Assembly (NCBI RefSeq): GCF_029335315.1
Contig: NZ_JARJLT010000139.1
Span: forward strand, 1 to 55,064
Direction of reading: 5' to 3'
Origin: Pseudomonas citronellolis
Lineage (GTDB): Bacteria > Pseudomonadota > Gammaproteobacteria > Pseudomonadales > Pseudomonadaceae
Length of the DNA stretch: 55,064 nt
Shown: piece after piece, positions 44,999-55,050 of the stretch
How the letters are laid out: the number at the start of each line of letters is the position of its first letter
Position numbering within the stretch: position 1 is the stretch's first letter
Program-made: the position numbers and the translations under genes
The notes under the pieces: generated by a model
Databases searched by the model: none
What the model saw: the letters and a program-made list of their open reading frames with translations, nothing else
What the model was told of the DNA's origin: nothing

Positions 44999-46417
44999 CT
45001 ACCGCAGGTTGCGGAACGCCTCCAGCACCCGCTCGCGGCTGGCGCCCAGGTCGAGCATGGGCGCCGGGTAGCCGGGCGCGCCGAACAGGCCCAGGCGCGC
45101 CGGCTCGTGGAGGGCGTCGCCCTCCAGTTGCGCCAGTTCCGGCAGCCATTGGCGCAGGAAGCGGCCGTGGGGGTCGAAGCGCCGCGACTGCGTCAGCGGG
45201 TTGAACAGGCGGAAGTAGGGCGCCGCGTCGGTGCCGGTGGAGGCGCTCCATTGCCAGCCGCCGTTGTTCGCCGCCAGGTCGCCGTCGACCAGTTGGCGCA
45301 TGAACCAGCGCTCGCCCTCGCGCCAGTCGATCAGCAGGTTCTTGCTGAGGAACATGGCCGTGAGCATGCGCAGGCGGTTGTGCATCCAGCCCGTGGCCAG
45401 CAACTGGCGCATCGCCGCGTCGATGATCGGGAAGCCGGTGCGGCCCTGCTGCCAGGCCTCGAGGTCGGCCGGCGCGTTGCGCCAGGGCAGGGCTTCGGTC
45501 TGCTGGCGGAAGGCGCGGTTGCGGCTGACCCAGGGGAAGCCGACCAGGATGTGCTTGTAGAACTCGCGCCAGAGCAGCTCGTTGATCCAGGCCACCGCGC
45601 CGCTGTTGCCGGTTTCGAACTCGCCGTGGTTGTTCGCCAGCGCGGCGTGCAGGCACTGACGCGGCGACAGCACGCCGGCGGCGAGGTAGGCCGAGAGCTG
45701 GCTGGTGCCGTCGAGGTCGGGGCGGTCGCGGCGCTCTTGATAATGCGCCAGGTCGTCCTCGGCGAAGGCCGCGAGTCGCTCTCCGGCGGCCGCCTCGCCC
45801 GCCGGCCAGAACTCCCGCGCCTGCGGCGCGGTAATGCGGAAGCCTGGGATTTCCTCGGGCAGCGGGTCGCTGGCGATATCCAGCGGCGCCTGCGCGCGCG
45901 GTGTCGGCTGGCATGCGGGCAGGGCGCTGGCCAGCCGTTGGTAGCAGAGCTTGCGGAACTGGCTGAACACCTGGAAATAGGTGCCACCACGGGTGAGCAG
46001 GCTGCCGGGGGTGAAGAACAGCTGGTCGAGGTAGCTGCGGAAACCGATCCCGGCGTTTTCCAGGGCCGCTTTCACCGCCTGGTCGCGGCGGCTTTCATGG
46101 ACACCGTATTCCTCGTTGGCCCGGACCACGCCGATGTCCAGTTCCCGGCAGAGTCGCAGCAAGGCCGCCGGGGCCTGCTCCCAGGTGTCCGCCTCGCGCA
46201 GCAGCAGCGGGATGTTCAGGTGCGCCAGCTCGCGGCGCAGCGCGTGGAGGTTGCGCAGCCAGAAGTCGACCTTGTTCGGCGAGTCGTCATGCGCCCGCCA
46301 CTGGCCGGGGCTGAGCAGGTAGCAGGCGATGACCGGGCCGGCCTCGGCGGCGGCGAGCAGGGCGCTGTTGTCCCGCACGCGCAGGTCGCAGCGCAGCCAG
46401 AGCAACTGGCGCTTCAT
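44999..46417 (-). CDS. phrB: Deoxyribodipyrimidine photolyase (class I)
   Basis: 472 residues from ATG 46417. It has an N-terminal antenna-binding alpha/beta domain (LLWLRCDLRVRDNSALLAA) and a C-terminal FAD/DNA domain with TSQLSAYLAAGVLSPRQ, WINELLWREFYKHIL and NGGWQWSASTGTDAAPYFRLFNP. It repairs cyclobutane pyrimidine dimers with light. Its start overlaps the MerR-like gene stop by four bases (ATGA), so it belongs to the same operon, which appears light-controlled. Confidence 0.96.
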   Translation of the reverse strand: MKRQLLWLRCDLRVRDNSALLAAAEAGPVIACYLLSPGQWRAHDDSPNKVDFWLRNLHALRRELAHLNIPLLLREADTWEQAPAALLRLCRELDIGVVRANEEYGVHESRRDQAVKAALENAGIGFRSYLDQLFFTPGSLLTRGGTYFQVFSQFRKLCYQRLASALPACQPTPRAQAPLDIASDPLPEEIPGFRITAPQAREFWPAGEAAAGERLAAFAEDDLAHYQERRDRPDLDGTSQLSAYLAAGVLSPRQCLHAALANNHGEFETGNSGAVAWINELLWREFYKHILVGFPWVSRNRAFRQQTEALPWRNAPADLEAWQQGRTGFPIIDAAMRQLLATGWMHNRLRMLTAMFLSKNLLIDWREGERWFMRQLVDGDLAANNGGWQWSASTGTDAAPYFRLFNPLTQSRRFDPHGRFLRQWLPELAQLEGDALHEPARLGLFGAPGYPAPMLDLGASRERVLEAFRNLR

Positions 46418-47358
46418 TCGCCACCGCCATGCAGCAGGCCTGCGCGTTGCAGGATGTCGCGCGCCTGCAGTGGGTCGCGCGCCAGGTGCAGGTTGGGGTG
46501 CGCCTCGCAGAGCGCCGCCAGCTCTTCGGGGTGGATGCTCACGGCGGCGCCGGCCAGCAGGACGGGGCAGGCCGCCCCCTCGATCAACCTCGGCAGTTGC
46601 GCCGGCGGCAGCGCCTTGTCGGAATACAGCAGCAGGGCGCGGGGGGCCAGGCGCTGCTCGACCAGGGGAATCTCGCCGGCCGACAGCGGCCCGTCGAACA
46701 CCTGCACCGGGCAGCCGGCGGAGCTGGCCAGCCAGGCGCAGAGCCAGTGTCCGGTTTCCCGCGGGTGCTCCGACTGGTTGACCAGCAGCAGCGGGCGGCC
46801 GTGCTGCTGGCGGTTGTAGTGGTACAGGCGGCCGCCCAGCTTGCTGCGCAGCCAGGCGTGGTAGAGCAGGCGCTCGACGCCGCTGCCGAACTGGCCCTGC
46901 CAGCGCCGCTGGAGTTCGGCCTGCAGCGGCAGCATGAGGAATTCGCAGAGGGTCTGCGCCGGGTAGAGCGACAGGGCGCCGTTGAACAGTTCGTCCAGGC
47001 GCGCCTCGTCGAGCCGGCCGATGGCCGCCAGCGCCTGCTGCAAAAGGCCGTCCCATGGCGAGGCGTCGTCCGTACGTGCCTGTGGCGGTTCATCGAGCAG
47101 GTCGCGGACCTTGCCCACGGCGACGCCGCGCTCCAGCCAGGTGAGGATGTGGCGCACCCGCTCCAGCTGCGCCGGGGAGTACAGGCGGTGGCCCTTGGCC
47201 GTGCGTTGCGGGACGACCAGGCCGTAGCGACGCTCCCAGGCACGCAGGGTCACCGGGTTGACGCCGGTGCGCTGGGCCACCTCGCGGATCGGCAGCCAGC
47301 CGGCGGCCAGCGCCTCGCGATAGTCGGCGGGAATGAGCGTTGAAGGTTCAGATGGCAT
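46414..47358 (-). CDS. MerR-family regulator, LitR/CarH-like (PplR-type)
   Basis: 314 residues: an N-terminal MerR winged helix (PIREVAQRTGVNPVTLRAWERRYGL...RLYSPAQLERV), a helical linker and a C-terminal domain shaped like the B12-binding domain of LitR/CarH. The usual E/D-x-H-x-x-G ligand motif is not intact: the corresponding segment reads SEHPRETG, with Arg where His is expected. This matches class II LitR proteins (PplR) of P. putida, which work without B12 through short LOV proteins. It overlaps both neighbours and probably controls the operon that includes phrB. Confidence 0.88.
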   Translation of the reverse strand: MPSEPSTLIPADYREALAAGWLPIREVAQRTGVNPVTLRAWERRYGLVVPQRTAKGHRLYSPAQLERVRHILTWLERGVAVGKVRDLLDEPPQARTDDASPWDGLLQQALAAIGRLDEARLDELFNGALSLYPAQTLCEFLMLPLQAELQRRWQGQFGSGVERLLYHAWLRSKLGGRLYHYNRQQHGRPLLLVNQSEHPRETGHWLCAWLASSAGCPVQVFDGPLSAGEIPLVEQRLAPRALLLYSDKALPPAQLPRLIEGAACPVLLAGAAVSIHPEELAALCEAHPNLHLARDPLQARDILQRAGLLHGGGE

Positions 47359-48307
47359 TGCGTAGCCCGAGGGCCTCCGGATGGGGTTGCAGGTACGCCT
47401 GGCGGGCGATGTAGGGATGCGGGTGGCGACGGAAGTGGTGCTTGAGCAGGGCCAGCGGAACCACCAGCGGCACGACGCCGCGGCGATACTGGTCGATCAG
47501 CTCGCACAGTTCGCCGCGATCCTCCGCCGCCAGCGCGCGCTTGAGGTAGCCGGCCAGGTGCAGCAGCACGTTGGCGTGGTTGCCGCGGCTGGCGCAGTGG
47601 CGCATGGCCTGGGCGAAGCGCCGGTAGTAATCCGCACCGAAGGTCTCGGCGGCGTGGCGGCCGATGTCGGCCAGCAGGTGACCCAGCTCGGCGTACTGCC
47701 GTGGGCTATGGGCGAGCAGTTGGTACTTGTAGCGGGAGTGGAAGTCGAGGATCGCCTTGTGCGTCAGCCCGGCGCGGCACAGCGCCTGCCATTCCAGGTG
47801 GGCGTAGACGCGGGTGATGAAGTTCTCGCGCAGCGTCGCGTCGTGCAGCCGGCCTTCCTCTTCCACCGGCAGCTCCGGGCGTGCCGCGCAGAAGGCCTCG
47901 GCGTAGAGACCGCGCGCGCCGCCCGCCAGGGGCTGGTCGCCGGCCGAGTAGAGCTTGACCCGCTGCAGGCCGCAGGAGGGCGACTTCTGCATGAATATGT
48001 AACCGCCGATGTCCTCCAGCTGCCGGGCCTGTTCGTCACCGTAGCGGCGCAGTGCGTCGCTGTGGTCGCGGCTGGCCTCGCGTGACTCCAGGGCGCGCAC
48101 GGCGCCGGCCGTTTCGACCAGGCGCAGGGTCGGGCGCGGTATGCCCAGGCCGATGGCGACCTCGGGGCACAGCGGCACGAAGTCGAAGTGCTCGCCGAGT
48201 TCTTCCAGGCACAGGCGCGACGCCTTGTGCCCGCCGTTATAGCGCACGTTGGCGCCGAGCAGGCAGGCGCTGATGGCGAGTCGTGGGCGGGGTGGGGGAG
48301 TGTGCAT
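47348..48307 (-). CDS. DUF523-DUF1722 (YbgA-type) protein
   Basis: 319 residues from ATG 48307; a TTG six codons upstream lies in the operator-like DNA and is less likely. The N-terminal DUF523 carries SACLLGANVRYNGGHK and KSPSCGLQRVK with conserved Cys; the C-terminal DUF1722 (YbgA) has YKYQLLAHSPRQYAELG. Homologs sit beside photolyase genes in many gamma-proteobacteria; E. coli ybgA is next to phr. Function is unknown but light- or redox-linked by context. It overlaps the MerR gene by 11 bases. Confidence 0.9.
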   Translation of the reverse strand: MHTPPPRPRLAISACLLGANVRYNGGHKASRLCLEELGEHFDFVPLCPEVAIGLGIPRPTLRLVETAGAVRALESREASRDHSDALRRYGDEQARQLEDIGGYIFMQKSPSCGLQRVKLYSAGDQPLAGGARGLYAEAFCAARPELPVEEEGRLHDATLRENFITRVYAHLEWQALCRAGLTHKAILDFHSRYKYQLLAHSPRQYAELGHLLADIGRHAAETFGADYYRRFAQAMRHCASRGNHANVLLHLAGYLKRALAAEDRGELCELIDQYRRGVVPLVVPLALLKHHFRRHPHPYIARQAYLQPHPEALGLRNAI

Positions 48308-48318
48308 GGCGCCAGACC

Positions 48319-48343
48319 TGTACAAGGTTGCCTTGGTTGTACA
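48319..48343. promoter_or_regulatory. TGTACA direct-repeat operator, proximal to DUF523/DUF1722 gene
   Basis: TGTACA at 48319-48324 and TGTACA at 48338-48343, separated by 13 bases. It resembles the PplR consensus T(G/A)TACA-N12-TGTA(C/T)A but with one extra spacer base. It lies 12 bp upstream of the ATG at 48307. Confidence 0.55.
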
Positions 48344-48370
48344 ACTTTTCGATCAGAATAGGCGAATAGT

Positions 48371-48395
48371 TGTACGGCGGCAACGTACTTGTACA
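48371..48395. promoter_or_regulatory. TGTACA direct-repeat operator, distal
   Basis: TGTACG at 48371-48376 and TGTACA at 48390-48395, again 13 bases apart, 52 bp from the proximal pair. The second hexamer is embedded in the palindrome CTTGTACAAG. Two equally spaced pairs in a 116-bp gap suggest a regulated promoter internal to the operon. Confidence 0.5.
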
Positions 48396-48423
48396 AGGTG
48401 GCGCCCCGGCGGGCGCCGTCGGA

Positions 48424-49431
<1,008 letters not shown>

Positions 49432-49455
49432 TCAGGTTAGCGACTCGCACAATCT

Positions 49456-49479
49456 TGTACAATCGAACTTTCTTGTATA
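49456..49479. promoter_or_regulatory. PplR-like operator between oxidoreductase and epimerase-like genes
   Basis: TGTACA (49456-49461), 12 bases, TGTATA (49474-49479): an exact match to T(G/A)TACA-N12-TGTA(C/T)A reported for P. putida PplR1. On the minus strand TTGTAC (49462-49457) and TAACCT (49439-49434), 17 bp apart, give a plausible promoter for the oxidoreductase operon; on the plus strand TATAAT occurs at 49476. Confidence 0.7.
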
Positions 49480-49666
49480 ATTGTGCGGCTCGCGTTCGAG
49501 CGATGCGGGGAATCCATCCGGCGGCGCGACCATTCCGTCGGGCGCGGCGTGTCGATTCCGGCACTTACAGCGTAGACCGTCGAAACCGGCAGACGGGTTC
49601 ACCAATGCAAGCGTCATTCCCTCGTCCAGACTGATGGTAGGGGCAGGTCAGCGCAAGGAGGTTCAG

Positions 49667-50569
49667 ATGCACATCCTGATTACCGGCGGCACCGGGCTCA
49701 TCGGTCGCCGCTTGTGCCAGCACTGGCGCGCCGCCGGACACCGGCTGACGGTGCTGAGCCGGCGTGCGGAACAGGTACCGGCGCTTTGCGGCGTGGATGT
49801 GCGCGGCATCTCCGCGTTCGAGGAGCTGGCTGACGAGCCGCTCGACGCGGTGGTCAACCTGGCTGGCGAACCCATCGCCGAGCGGCCCTGGACGTCGCGC
49901 CGCAAGGCGCAGCTGTGGGACAGCCGGGTGCGCCTGACCGAGCGTCTGGTCGAGTGGCTGGAGGGCCGCGCACAGCGCCCGGCGGTGTTGATCAGCGGCT
50001 CGGCGGTCGGCTGGTACGGCGATGCCGGCGAGCGCCCGCTGGGGGAGGATAGCGCGGCCGCCGGCGAGGATTTCGCCAGCGAACTGTGCCTGGCCTGGGA
50101 GCAGATAGCCCTGCAGGCCGAGGGCCTGGGCATCCGCGTGGTGCGCCTGCGCACCGGGCTGGTGCTGGCGCCGGAAGGTGGCTTCCTCAAGCGCATGTTG
50201 CCGGCGTTCCGCCTGGGCCTCGGCGGCCAGCTGGGAGACGGCCGGCAGTGGATGCCCTGGGTGCATATCGAGGATGTGATCGGCCTGATCGATTTTCTCT
50301 TGCAGCGGAGCGACGCCAGCGGTCCGTATAATGCCTGCGCGCCGCAGCCGGCGCGCAACCGCGACTTCACCCGGGCGCTGGGGCGCGCGCTGCACCGCCC
50401 GACGCTACTGAGCGTGCCGGCCTTCGTACTGCGTGCCGCGCTCGGCGAGATGGCGGTGCTGCTGCTCGGCGGCCAGCGGGTCGAACCACGGCGCCTGCTG
50501 GAGGCCGGCTTCGTGTTCCGCTACAACGATCTGCCGGCGGCCCTCGCGGCTGTGCTCGCACAGCGCTGA
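49667..50569 (+). CDS. TIGR01777-type NAD-dependent epimerase/dehydratase
   Basis: 300 residues from ATG 49667 with AAGGAGG just upstream. The Rossmann motif is ILITGGTGLIGRRLC, the family hallmark SGSAVGWYGDAGERPLGED is present, and the C-terminal DUF1731 carries HRPTLLSVPAFVLRAALGEMA. Members are annotated as SulA-like or sugar epimerases, but their reaction is unknown. It is divergent from the oxidoreductase operon across the PplR-like operator, so it may be light-regulated too. hemH follows 33 bp later. Confidence 0.92.
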   Translation: MHILITGGTGLIGRRLCQHWRAAGHRLTVLSRRAEQVPALCGVDVRGISAFEELADEPLDAVVNLAGEPIAERPWTSRRKAQLWDSRVRLTERLVEWLEGRAQRPAVLISGSAVGWYGDAGERPLGEDSAAAGEDFASELCLAWEQIALQAEGLGIRVVRLRTGLVLAPEGGFLKRMLPAFRLGLGGQLGDGRQWMPWVHIEDVIGLIDFLLQRSDASGPYNACAPQPARNRDFTRALGRALHRPTLLSVPAFVLRAALGEMAVLLLGGQRVEPRRLLEAGFVFRYNDLPAALAAVLAQR

Positions 50570-50602
50570 ACCGCCGCCCGTCACCGTCACTAAGGATGCT
50601 GA

Positions 50603-51628
50603 ATGACCCTCAACGCACTGCTGCTGGTCAACCTGGGCTCGCCGGCCTCGACGGAGGTGGCCGATGTGCGCCGTTACCTGGATCAGTTCCTCATGGACCC
50701 CTATGTGGTCGACCTGCCCTGGCCGGTGCGGCGCCTGCTGGTGTCGCTGATCCTGCGCAAGCGCCCGGAAGAGTCGGCCCACGCCTACGCGTCGATCTGG
50801 TGGGACCAGGGCTCGCCGCTGGTGGTCATCAGCCGCCGCCTGCAGCAGGTGATGCGCAAGTTCTGGCCGCATGGTCCGGTGGCGCTGGGCATGCGCTATG
50901 GCCAGCCGTCGATCGAGAACGCCCTGCTCGACCTTTATGAGCAGGGCGTGCGCCGGGTGACCCTGGCGCCGCTGTATCCGCAGTTCGCCGAGAGCACCAC
51001 GACCACGGTGATCGAGGAAACCCGGCGGCTGATCCGCCAGCTCGGCCTGCACGGCATGCGCCTGATGGTGCTGCCGCCGTTCTACGCCGAGCCGGAATAC
51101 CAGCAGGCGCTGCTGACCAGCGTGCAGCCGTACCTGGAGCAGCCCTACGACCACCTGCTGATGAGCTTCCACGGCTTGCCCGAGCGGCACATCCGCAAGC
51201 TGGTGCGCGACCCGGCCCACGATCTCAACGCCACCAGCAGCCGCAATGTGCGTCCCGAGGTCCTGGCGCTGTGCTACCGCAGCCAATGCCTGCGCACCGC
51301 GGAAATCCTCGCCGAGGCCGCCGCGCTGGAGAAAGGGCGCTGGTCGGTGTCGTTCCAGTCGCGCCTGGGCAAGGCCAAGTGGATCGAGCCCTACACCGAG
51401 ACGCAGCTGGAAGCCTTGGCCAAGCAGGGCGTGAAGCGCCTGCTGGTGATGTGCCCGGCGTTCGTCGCCGACTGCATCGAGACCCTGGAGGAAATCGGCC
51501 AGCGCGGCCGCGAACAGTTCATCGCCGCCGGTGGCGAGGAGCTGGTGCTGATCCCCTGTCTCAACGACCAGCAGGCCTGGGCCCTGGCCCTGGCGCGGCT
51601 GTGCGAGCGCCTGCCGGAACCGCTCTGA
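50603..51628 (+). CDS. hemH: Ferrochelatase
   Basis: 341 residues. It has the N-terminal [41 protein letters not shown], the catalytic-His region [11 protein letters not shown] and the C-terminal [15 protein letters not shown]. It inserts Fe2+ into protoporphyrin IX, the last heme step. Its placement next to a light-response locus may reflect protoporphyrin's photosensitising nature, but that is inference. Confidence 0.97.
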   Translation: MTLNALLLVNLGSPASTEVADVRRYLDQFLMDPYVVDLPWPVRRLLVSLILRKRPEESAHAYASIWWDQGSPLVVISRRLQQVMRKFWPHGPVALGMRYGQPSIENALLDLYEQGVRRVTLAPLYPQFAESTTTTVIEETRRLIRQLGLHGMRLMVLPPFYAEPEYQQALLTSVQPYLEQPYDHLLMSFHGLPERHIRKLVRDPAHDLNATSSRNVRPEVLALCYRSQCLRTAEILAEAAALEKGRWSVSFQSRLGKAKWIEPYTETQLEALAKQGVKRLLVMCPAFVADCIETLEEIGQRGREQFIAAGGEELVLIPCLNDQQAWALALARLCERLPEPL

Positions 51629-51637
51629 CGCCCGGAA

Positions 51638-51735
51638 CGTAGGGCGAATGAGCGCTTGCGCTTATCCGCCGTTGGCCAAGGCAGCGGAGCCTGACGAAAA
51701 CGGCGGATAACGCCGTAGGCGTTATCCGCCCTACG
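51638..51735. repeat. REP/BIME-like composite palindrome after hemH
   Basis: GTAGGGCGAAT at the left end is answered by CCGCCCTAC at the right. Inside are three copies of a TATCCGCC/GGCGGATA word (about 51663, 51702, 51722), forming nested hairpins. It lies just past hemH and is one of a dispersed family, with another copy near 44901. Confidence 0.7.
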
Positions 51736-51794
51736 TCCAGGGAGCGACGAAGGTGTGAGGATGACGCCTGACTTCCAGTCCGCTCAGGACAGCC

Positions 51795-51816
51795 CCCTCT
51801 CCCTTCAGGGAGAGGG
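51795..51816. terminator. Hairpin between hemH and chemoreceptor genes
   Basis: CCCTCTCCC (51795-51803), loop TTCA, GGGAGAGGG (51808-51816). This symmetrical word is common in Pseudomonas intergenic DNA. Without a T tract, terminator function is possible but not certain. Confidence 0.45.
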
Positions 51817-51853
51817 CGCTCTTTAGCCCGGCGCCCATGCCACCGGCAAACCC

Positions 51854-51879
51854 CATTCGCGAGCAAGCTCGCTCCTACC
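51854..51879. repeat. Pseudomonas REP element
   Basis: The REP core CGCGAGCAAGCTCGCTCCTA with its inner palindrome GAGC-AA-GCTC is present, 16 bp beyond the end of the chemoreceptor gene. Many copies of this element are scattered in Pseudomonas genomes. Confidence 0.75.
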
Positions 51880-51894
51880 GGGGGCCGCCAGGGC

Positions 51895-54036
51895 CTACAC
51901 CTTGAACTGATTCACCAGCCGCCGCTGCTGCTCGGCCAGCTTGGTCAGCTCGGCGCTGGCCTGGGACGCCTCGTCGGCGCCGCCGGCGACCTGGTTGGCG
52001 ACCAGGCCGATATTGGCGACGTTGCGGTTGATGTCCTCGGCCACCGCGCTCTGCTCCTCGGCGGCGCTGGCGATCTGGGTGTTCATGTCGTTGATCACCG
52101 ACACCGCCTGGGTGATCGATTCCAGCGCCTGCGCGGCCTCGTGGGCGTGGCGCACGCTGTCGTCGGTCTTGTCCTGGCTCTGCTGCATCACCTGCACCAC
52201 TTCGCGGGTGCCGTTCTGCAGCTGCTGGATCATCGTCTGGATTTCCTGGGTGGCCTGCTGGGTCTTCTGCGCCAGGTTGCGTACCTCGTCGGCCACCACG
52301 GCGAAGCCGCGGCCCTGCTCGCCGGCGCGGGCCGCCTCGATGGCGGCGTTGAGCGCCAGCAGGTTGGTCTGCTCGGCGATGCCGCGGATGGCCACCAGGA
52401 TGGCGTTGATGTTCTCGCTGTCGCGGGCCAGGGTCTGCACCACGCCCACGGCGCGGCCGATCTCGGTGGCCAGGGCCTGGATCGCCGCCGAACTGCTTTC
52501 GACGATCTGCTTGCCCTGGTGCGCGGCCTGGTCGGCATGGCTGGCCGCTTCCGCCGCGTGGGTGGCGTTGCGCGCCACGTCCTGGGCGGTGGCGGTCATC
52601 TCGTGGACGGCGGTGGCCACCAGCTCGATTTCCGCCAGCTGCTTCTGCACGCCCTGGTTGGTGCGGATGGCGATGTCCGCGGTGTGCTCGGAGGAGTCGC
52701 TGACGTGCTGCACCGAGGTCACCACCTGGCCGATCATGCCCTGCAGCTTGCCGAGGAAGGTGTTGAAGCCGCTGGCGATTGAGCCCAGCTCGTCGGCGCG
52801 GTCGCTGGACAGGCGGCGGGTCAGGTCGCCTTCGCCCTGGGCGATGTCGTCGAGCATGCCGACCAGCTGGCGCAGCGGCCGGGCGATGCCGTGGCCGACC
52901 AGCCAGATCACCAGCAGGCCGCCGGCGGCGATGAGCAGGCCGACCAGGGTCATGCCCAGGGTGTCGGAATCGCTCTGCGCCTTGAGCGCGCCCTGCAGCT
53001 GCTTGAGCTCGCCGAGCACGGCCTGGCGGGGGATTTCCAGCATCAGCGTCCAGCGCGTGCCGGTGTCGCCGATGGCGAAGGGCAGGAACAGGTCGATGGT
53101 GTCGCGGGCCTCGTCCTGGATGTACAGCGGCTCTTCGCCCTGCAGCTTGGCCAGGCTGGCGGCCTGGCTGGCGTCGAGCACCTTGGCGGCGGCTTCGCCG
53201 AGCTTCGCGGCGTCCTTGGTGTAGGCCACCAGGCGGCCGTTGGCGGAGATCAGCGCGAGCTCGCCGGCACCGTCATACAGGGTGGCGTCGGCAGCCTTGA
53301 GCAGGTCCTGGATGAAGTCCAGCGACAGGTCGGCGCCGACCGCGCCACGGAACTGGCCGTTGACCACCACCGGGGCGTTGAACGACGACATCAGTACCAT
53401 CCGGCCGCCCATCTCGTAGGGCGCGGGGTCGATCACGCAGGGCTTCAGGCGCTCTTTCGGGCACAGGTAGTACTCGCCCTCGCGTACCCCGGTGGGGAGC
53501 ACCTTCTGGCTTTCCAGGGTGTCGCCCATGGCTTCCACGGTCAGGCTGCCGTCGGCCTTGCGGTACCACCAGGGCATGAAGCGTCCGCTGGCGTCGTAGC
53601 CGGCGCCGGTCTGCCCGGCGTAGAGGCTGTCGGCGCCGGCGAAGGCGTTGGGTTCCCAGCCGGCGAAGGCGTCCAGCAGCTTGGGGTTCTGCTGCACGGT
53701 CTGGCGCAGCAGGTTGGACATCTCGCCGCGGCTGATGCCCAGCATCGGCTTGCCTTCGGCGTCCTTGTCGTCCATCAGCATGTTGGCCTGGGCCAGGCCC
53801 TTGACCACCGTCAGCGGGTATTCCAGCTCGCGCTGGATCTGGCTGGCCTGGGCGCGGGCGAGGGCCACCAGGCGTTCGTTGATGACCTTCTCGAGCAGCC
53901 CCTGGGTGCGCTCCTGCACCAGGGTCTGGGTGCGCCCGCTGGCGAACAGCGCGTACAGCACCAGCGCCGCCACCACGGCCAGGACGCTGGCTCCGGCCAG
54001 CGCCACCACGGAAAACTGGATCGACTTGAACTTCAT
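51895..54036 (-). CDS. Methyl-accepting chemotaxis protein (dCache-type)
   Basis: 713 residues: TM1 at about 8-30, a periplasmic double-Cache sensor of about 320 residues ([37 protein letters not shown]), TM2 near 365-385, a HAMP domain ([21 protein letters not shown] in two parts) and a signalling hairpin with [16 protein letters not shown]. The amino-acid-binding dCache motif is not obvious, because the Y-x-x-x-x-R-x-W-Y spacing is altered; the ligand is unknown. The C terminus (LVNQFKV) has no CheR-tethering pentapeptide. It converges on hemH. Confidence 0.95.
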   Translation of the reverse strand: MKFKSIQFSVVALAGASVLAVVAALVLYALFASGRTQTLVQERTQGLLEKVINERLVALARAQASQIQRELEYPLTVVKGLAQANMLMDDKDAEGKPMLGISRGEMSNLLRQTVQQNPKLLDAFAGWEPNAFAGADSLYAGQTGAGYDASGRFMPWWYRKADGSLTVEAMGDTLESQKVLPTGVREGEYYLCPKERLKPCVIDPAPYEMGGRMVLMSSFNAPVVVNGQFRGAVGADLSLDFIQDLLKAADATLYDGAGELALISANGRLVAYTKDAAKLGEAAAKVLDASQAASLAKLQGEEPLYIQDEARDTIDLFLPFAIGDTGTRWTLMLEIPRQAVLGELKQLQGALKAQSDSDTLGMTLVGLLIAAGGLLVIWLVGHGIARPLRQLVGMLDDIAQGEGDLTRRLSSDRADELGSIASGFNTFLGKLQGMIGQVVTSVQHVSDSSEHTADIAIRTNQGVQKQLAEIELVATAVHEMTATAQDVARNATHAAEAASHADQAAHQGKQIVESSSAAIQALATEIGRAVGVVQTLARDSENINAILVAIRGIAEQTNLLALNAAIEAARAGEQGRGFAVVADEVRNLAQKTQQATQEIQTMIQQLQNGTREVVQVMQQSQDKTDDSVRHAHEAAQALESITQAVSVINDMNTQIASAAEEQSAVAEDINRNVANIGLVANQVAGGADEASQASAELTKLAEQQRRLVNQFKV

Positions 54037-54228
54037 GACGAAATACCCGCGTACCAGGGAAAGCCTGTTCAGCTGTATCGGCAGGACTCCAGGCTTTCCT
54101 TAGGCGGGCGTTGTAATGGGTTGTAACGCCCTTGTGTCGAGAGCCACTCGGAGCGGTTGCCGGCCATCGGGGGGCGGCCTACCATGGCGCGCTGTCCAAG
54201 GGTGATTGCATAGTTTCAGGAGAGCATC

Positions 54229-55050
54229 ATGCCCCGCATATTCCGTTTCACCGGCTTGGCCGCGGCCCTGCTGCTGGCCGGCTGCCAACAGGTGAACACC
54301 ACCAGCGGCGGCGCCGTCGGCGTCGAGCGCAAGCAGTACATGTTCAGCATGCTGTCGAGCCAGCAGGTGGACCAGATGTACTCGCAGTCCTACCAGAAGA
54401 CCCTCACCGAGGCGACCTCGGCGGGCAAGCTCGACAACGCCAGCAGCGACGCCAAGCGCGTCAAGGCCGTGGCCGCGCGATTGATCCCGCAGACCGGCGC
54501 GTTCCGCCAGGACGCCCCGGGCTGGGACTGGCAGGTCAACGTGATCAAGAGCGACGAGCTCAACGCCAACTGCGGCCCCGGCGGCAAGATCATCTTCTAT
54601 AGTGGCCTGATCGATAAGCTGCAGCTCACCGACGACGAGATCGCCGCGGTGATGGGCCACGAGATCGCCCACGCCCTGCGCGAGCATGGCCGCGAGCAGA
54701 TGTCGCGGGCCTACGCCGTGCAGATGGGCGAGAACCTCGGCGGCGCGCTGCTCGGCCTCGGCCAGGACAGCATGCAGCTGGCCGACCAGGTGGTGCAGTA
54801 CAGCATGACCCTGCCCAACAGCCGGCAGAACGAGACCGAAGCCGACCTCATCGGCCTGGAACTTGCCGCTCGCGCAGGCTATAACCCCAACGCCGCGCTG
54901 ACCTTGTGGCAGAAGATGGGCCAGGCCGGCGGCGATGCCCCGCCGGAGATCCTCAGCACCCACCCGGCGGACAGCACGCGCATGGCCAACCTGCAGGCCA
55001 CCATTCCCAAGGTGATGCCGCTGTACGAGCAGGCCAAGAGCCGCAATTGA
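54229..55050 (+). CDS. M48-family lipoprotein metallopeptidase (LoiP/YggG-like)
   Basis: 273 residues with lipoprotein signal (LLLAGCQ, Cys19). The zinc site is HEIAH (VMGHEIAHALREHG) with a third ligand in NETEADLIGLELAARAGY; GGKIIFYSGLID is also conserved. It resembles outer-membrane-anchored LoiP/BepA-type proteases of envelope quality control. It is divergent from the chemoreceptor gene across 192 bp in which no other feature is seen. The gene is complete, ending 14 bases before the window does. Confidence 0.93.
   Translation: MPRIFRFTGLAAALLLAGCQQVNTTSGGAVGVERKQYMFSMLSSQQVDQMYSQSYQKTLTEATSAGKLDNASSDAKRVKAVAARLIPQTGAFRQDAPGWDWQVNVIKSDELNANCGPGGKIIFYSGLIDKLQLTDDEIAAVMGHEIAHALREHGREQMSRAYAVQMGENLGGALLGLGQDSMQLADQVVQYSMTLPNSRQNETEADLIGLELAARAGYNPNAALTLWQKMGQAGGDAPPEILSTHPADSTRMANLQATIPKVMPLYEQAKSRN

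Noticed and set aside
46418-47056. Long N-terminal extension of the photolyase
   Set aside because: The extension is an alternative frame of the MerR-like gene; MKRQLLWLRCDLR at 46417 is the normal photolyase N terminus.
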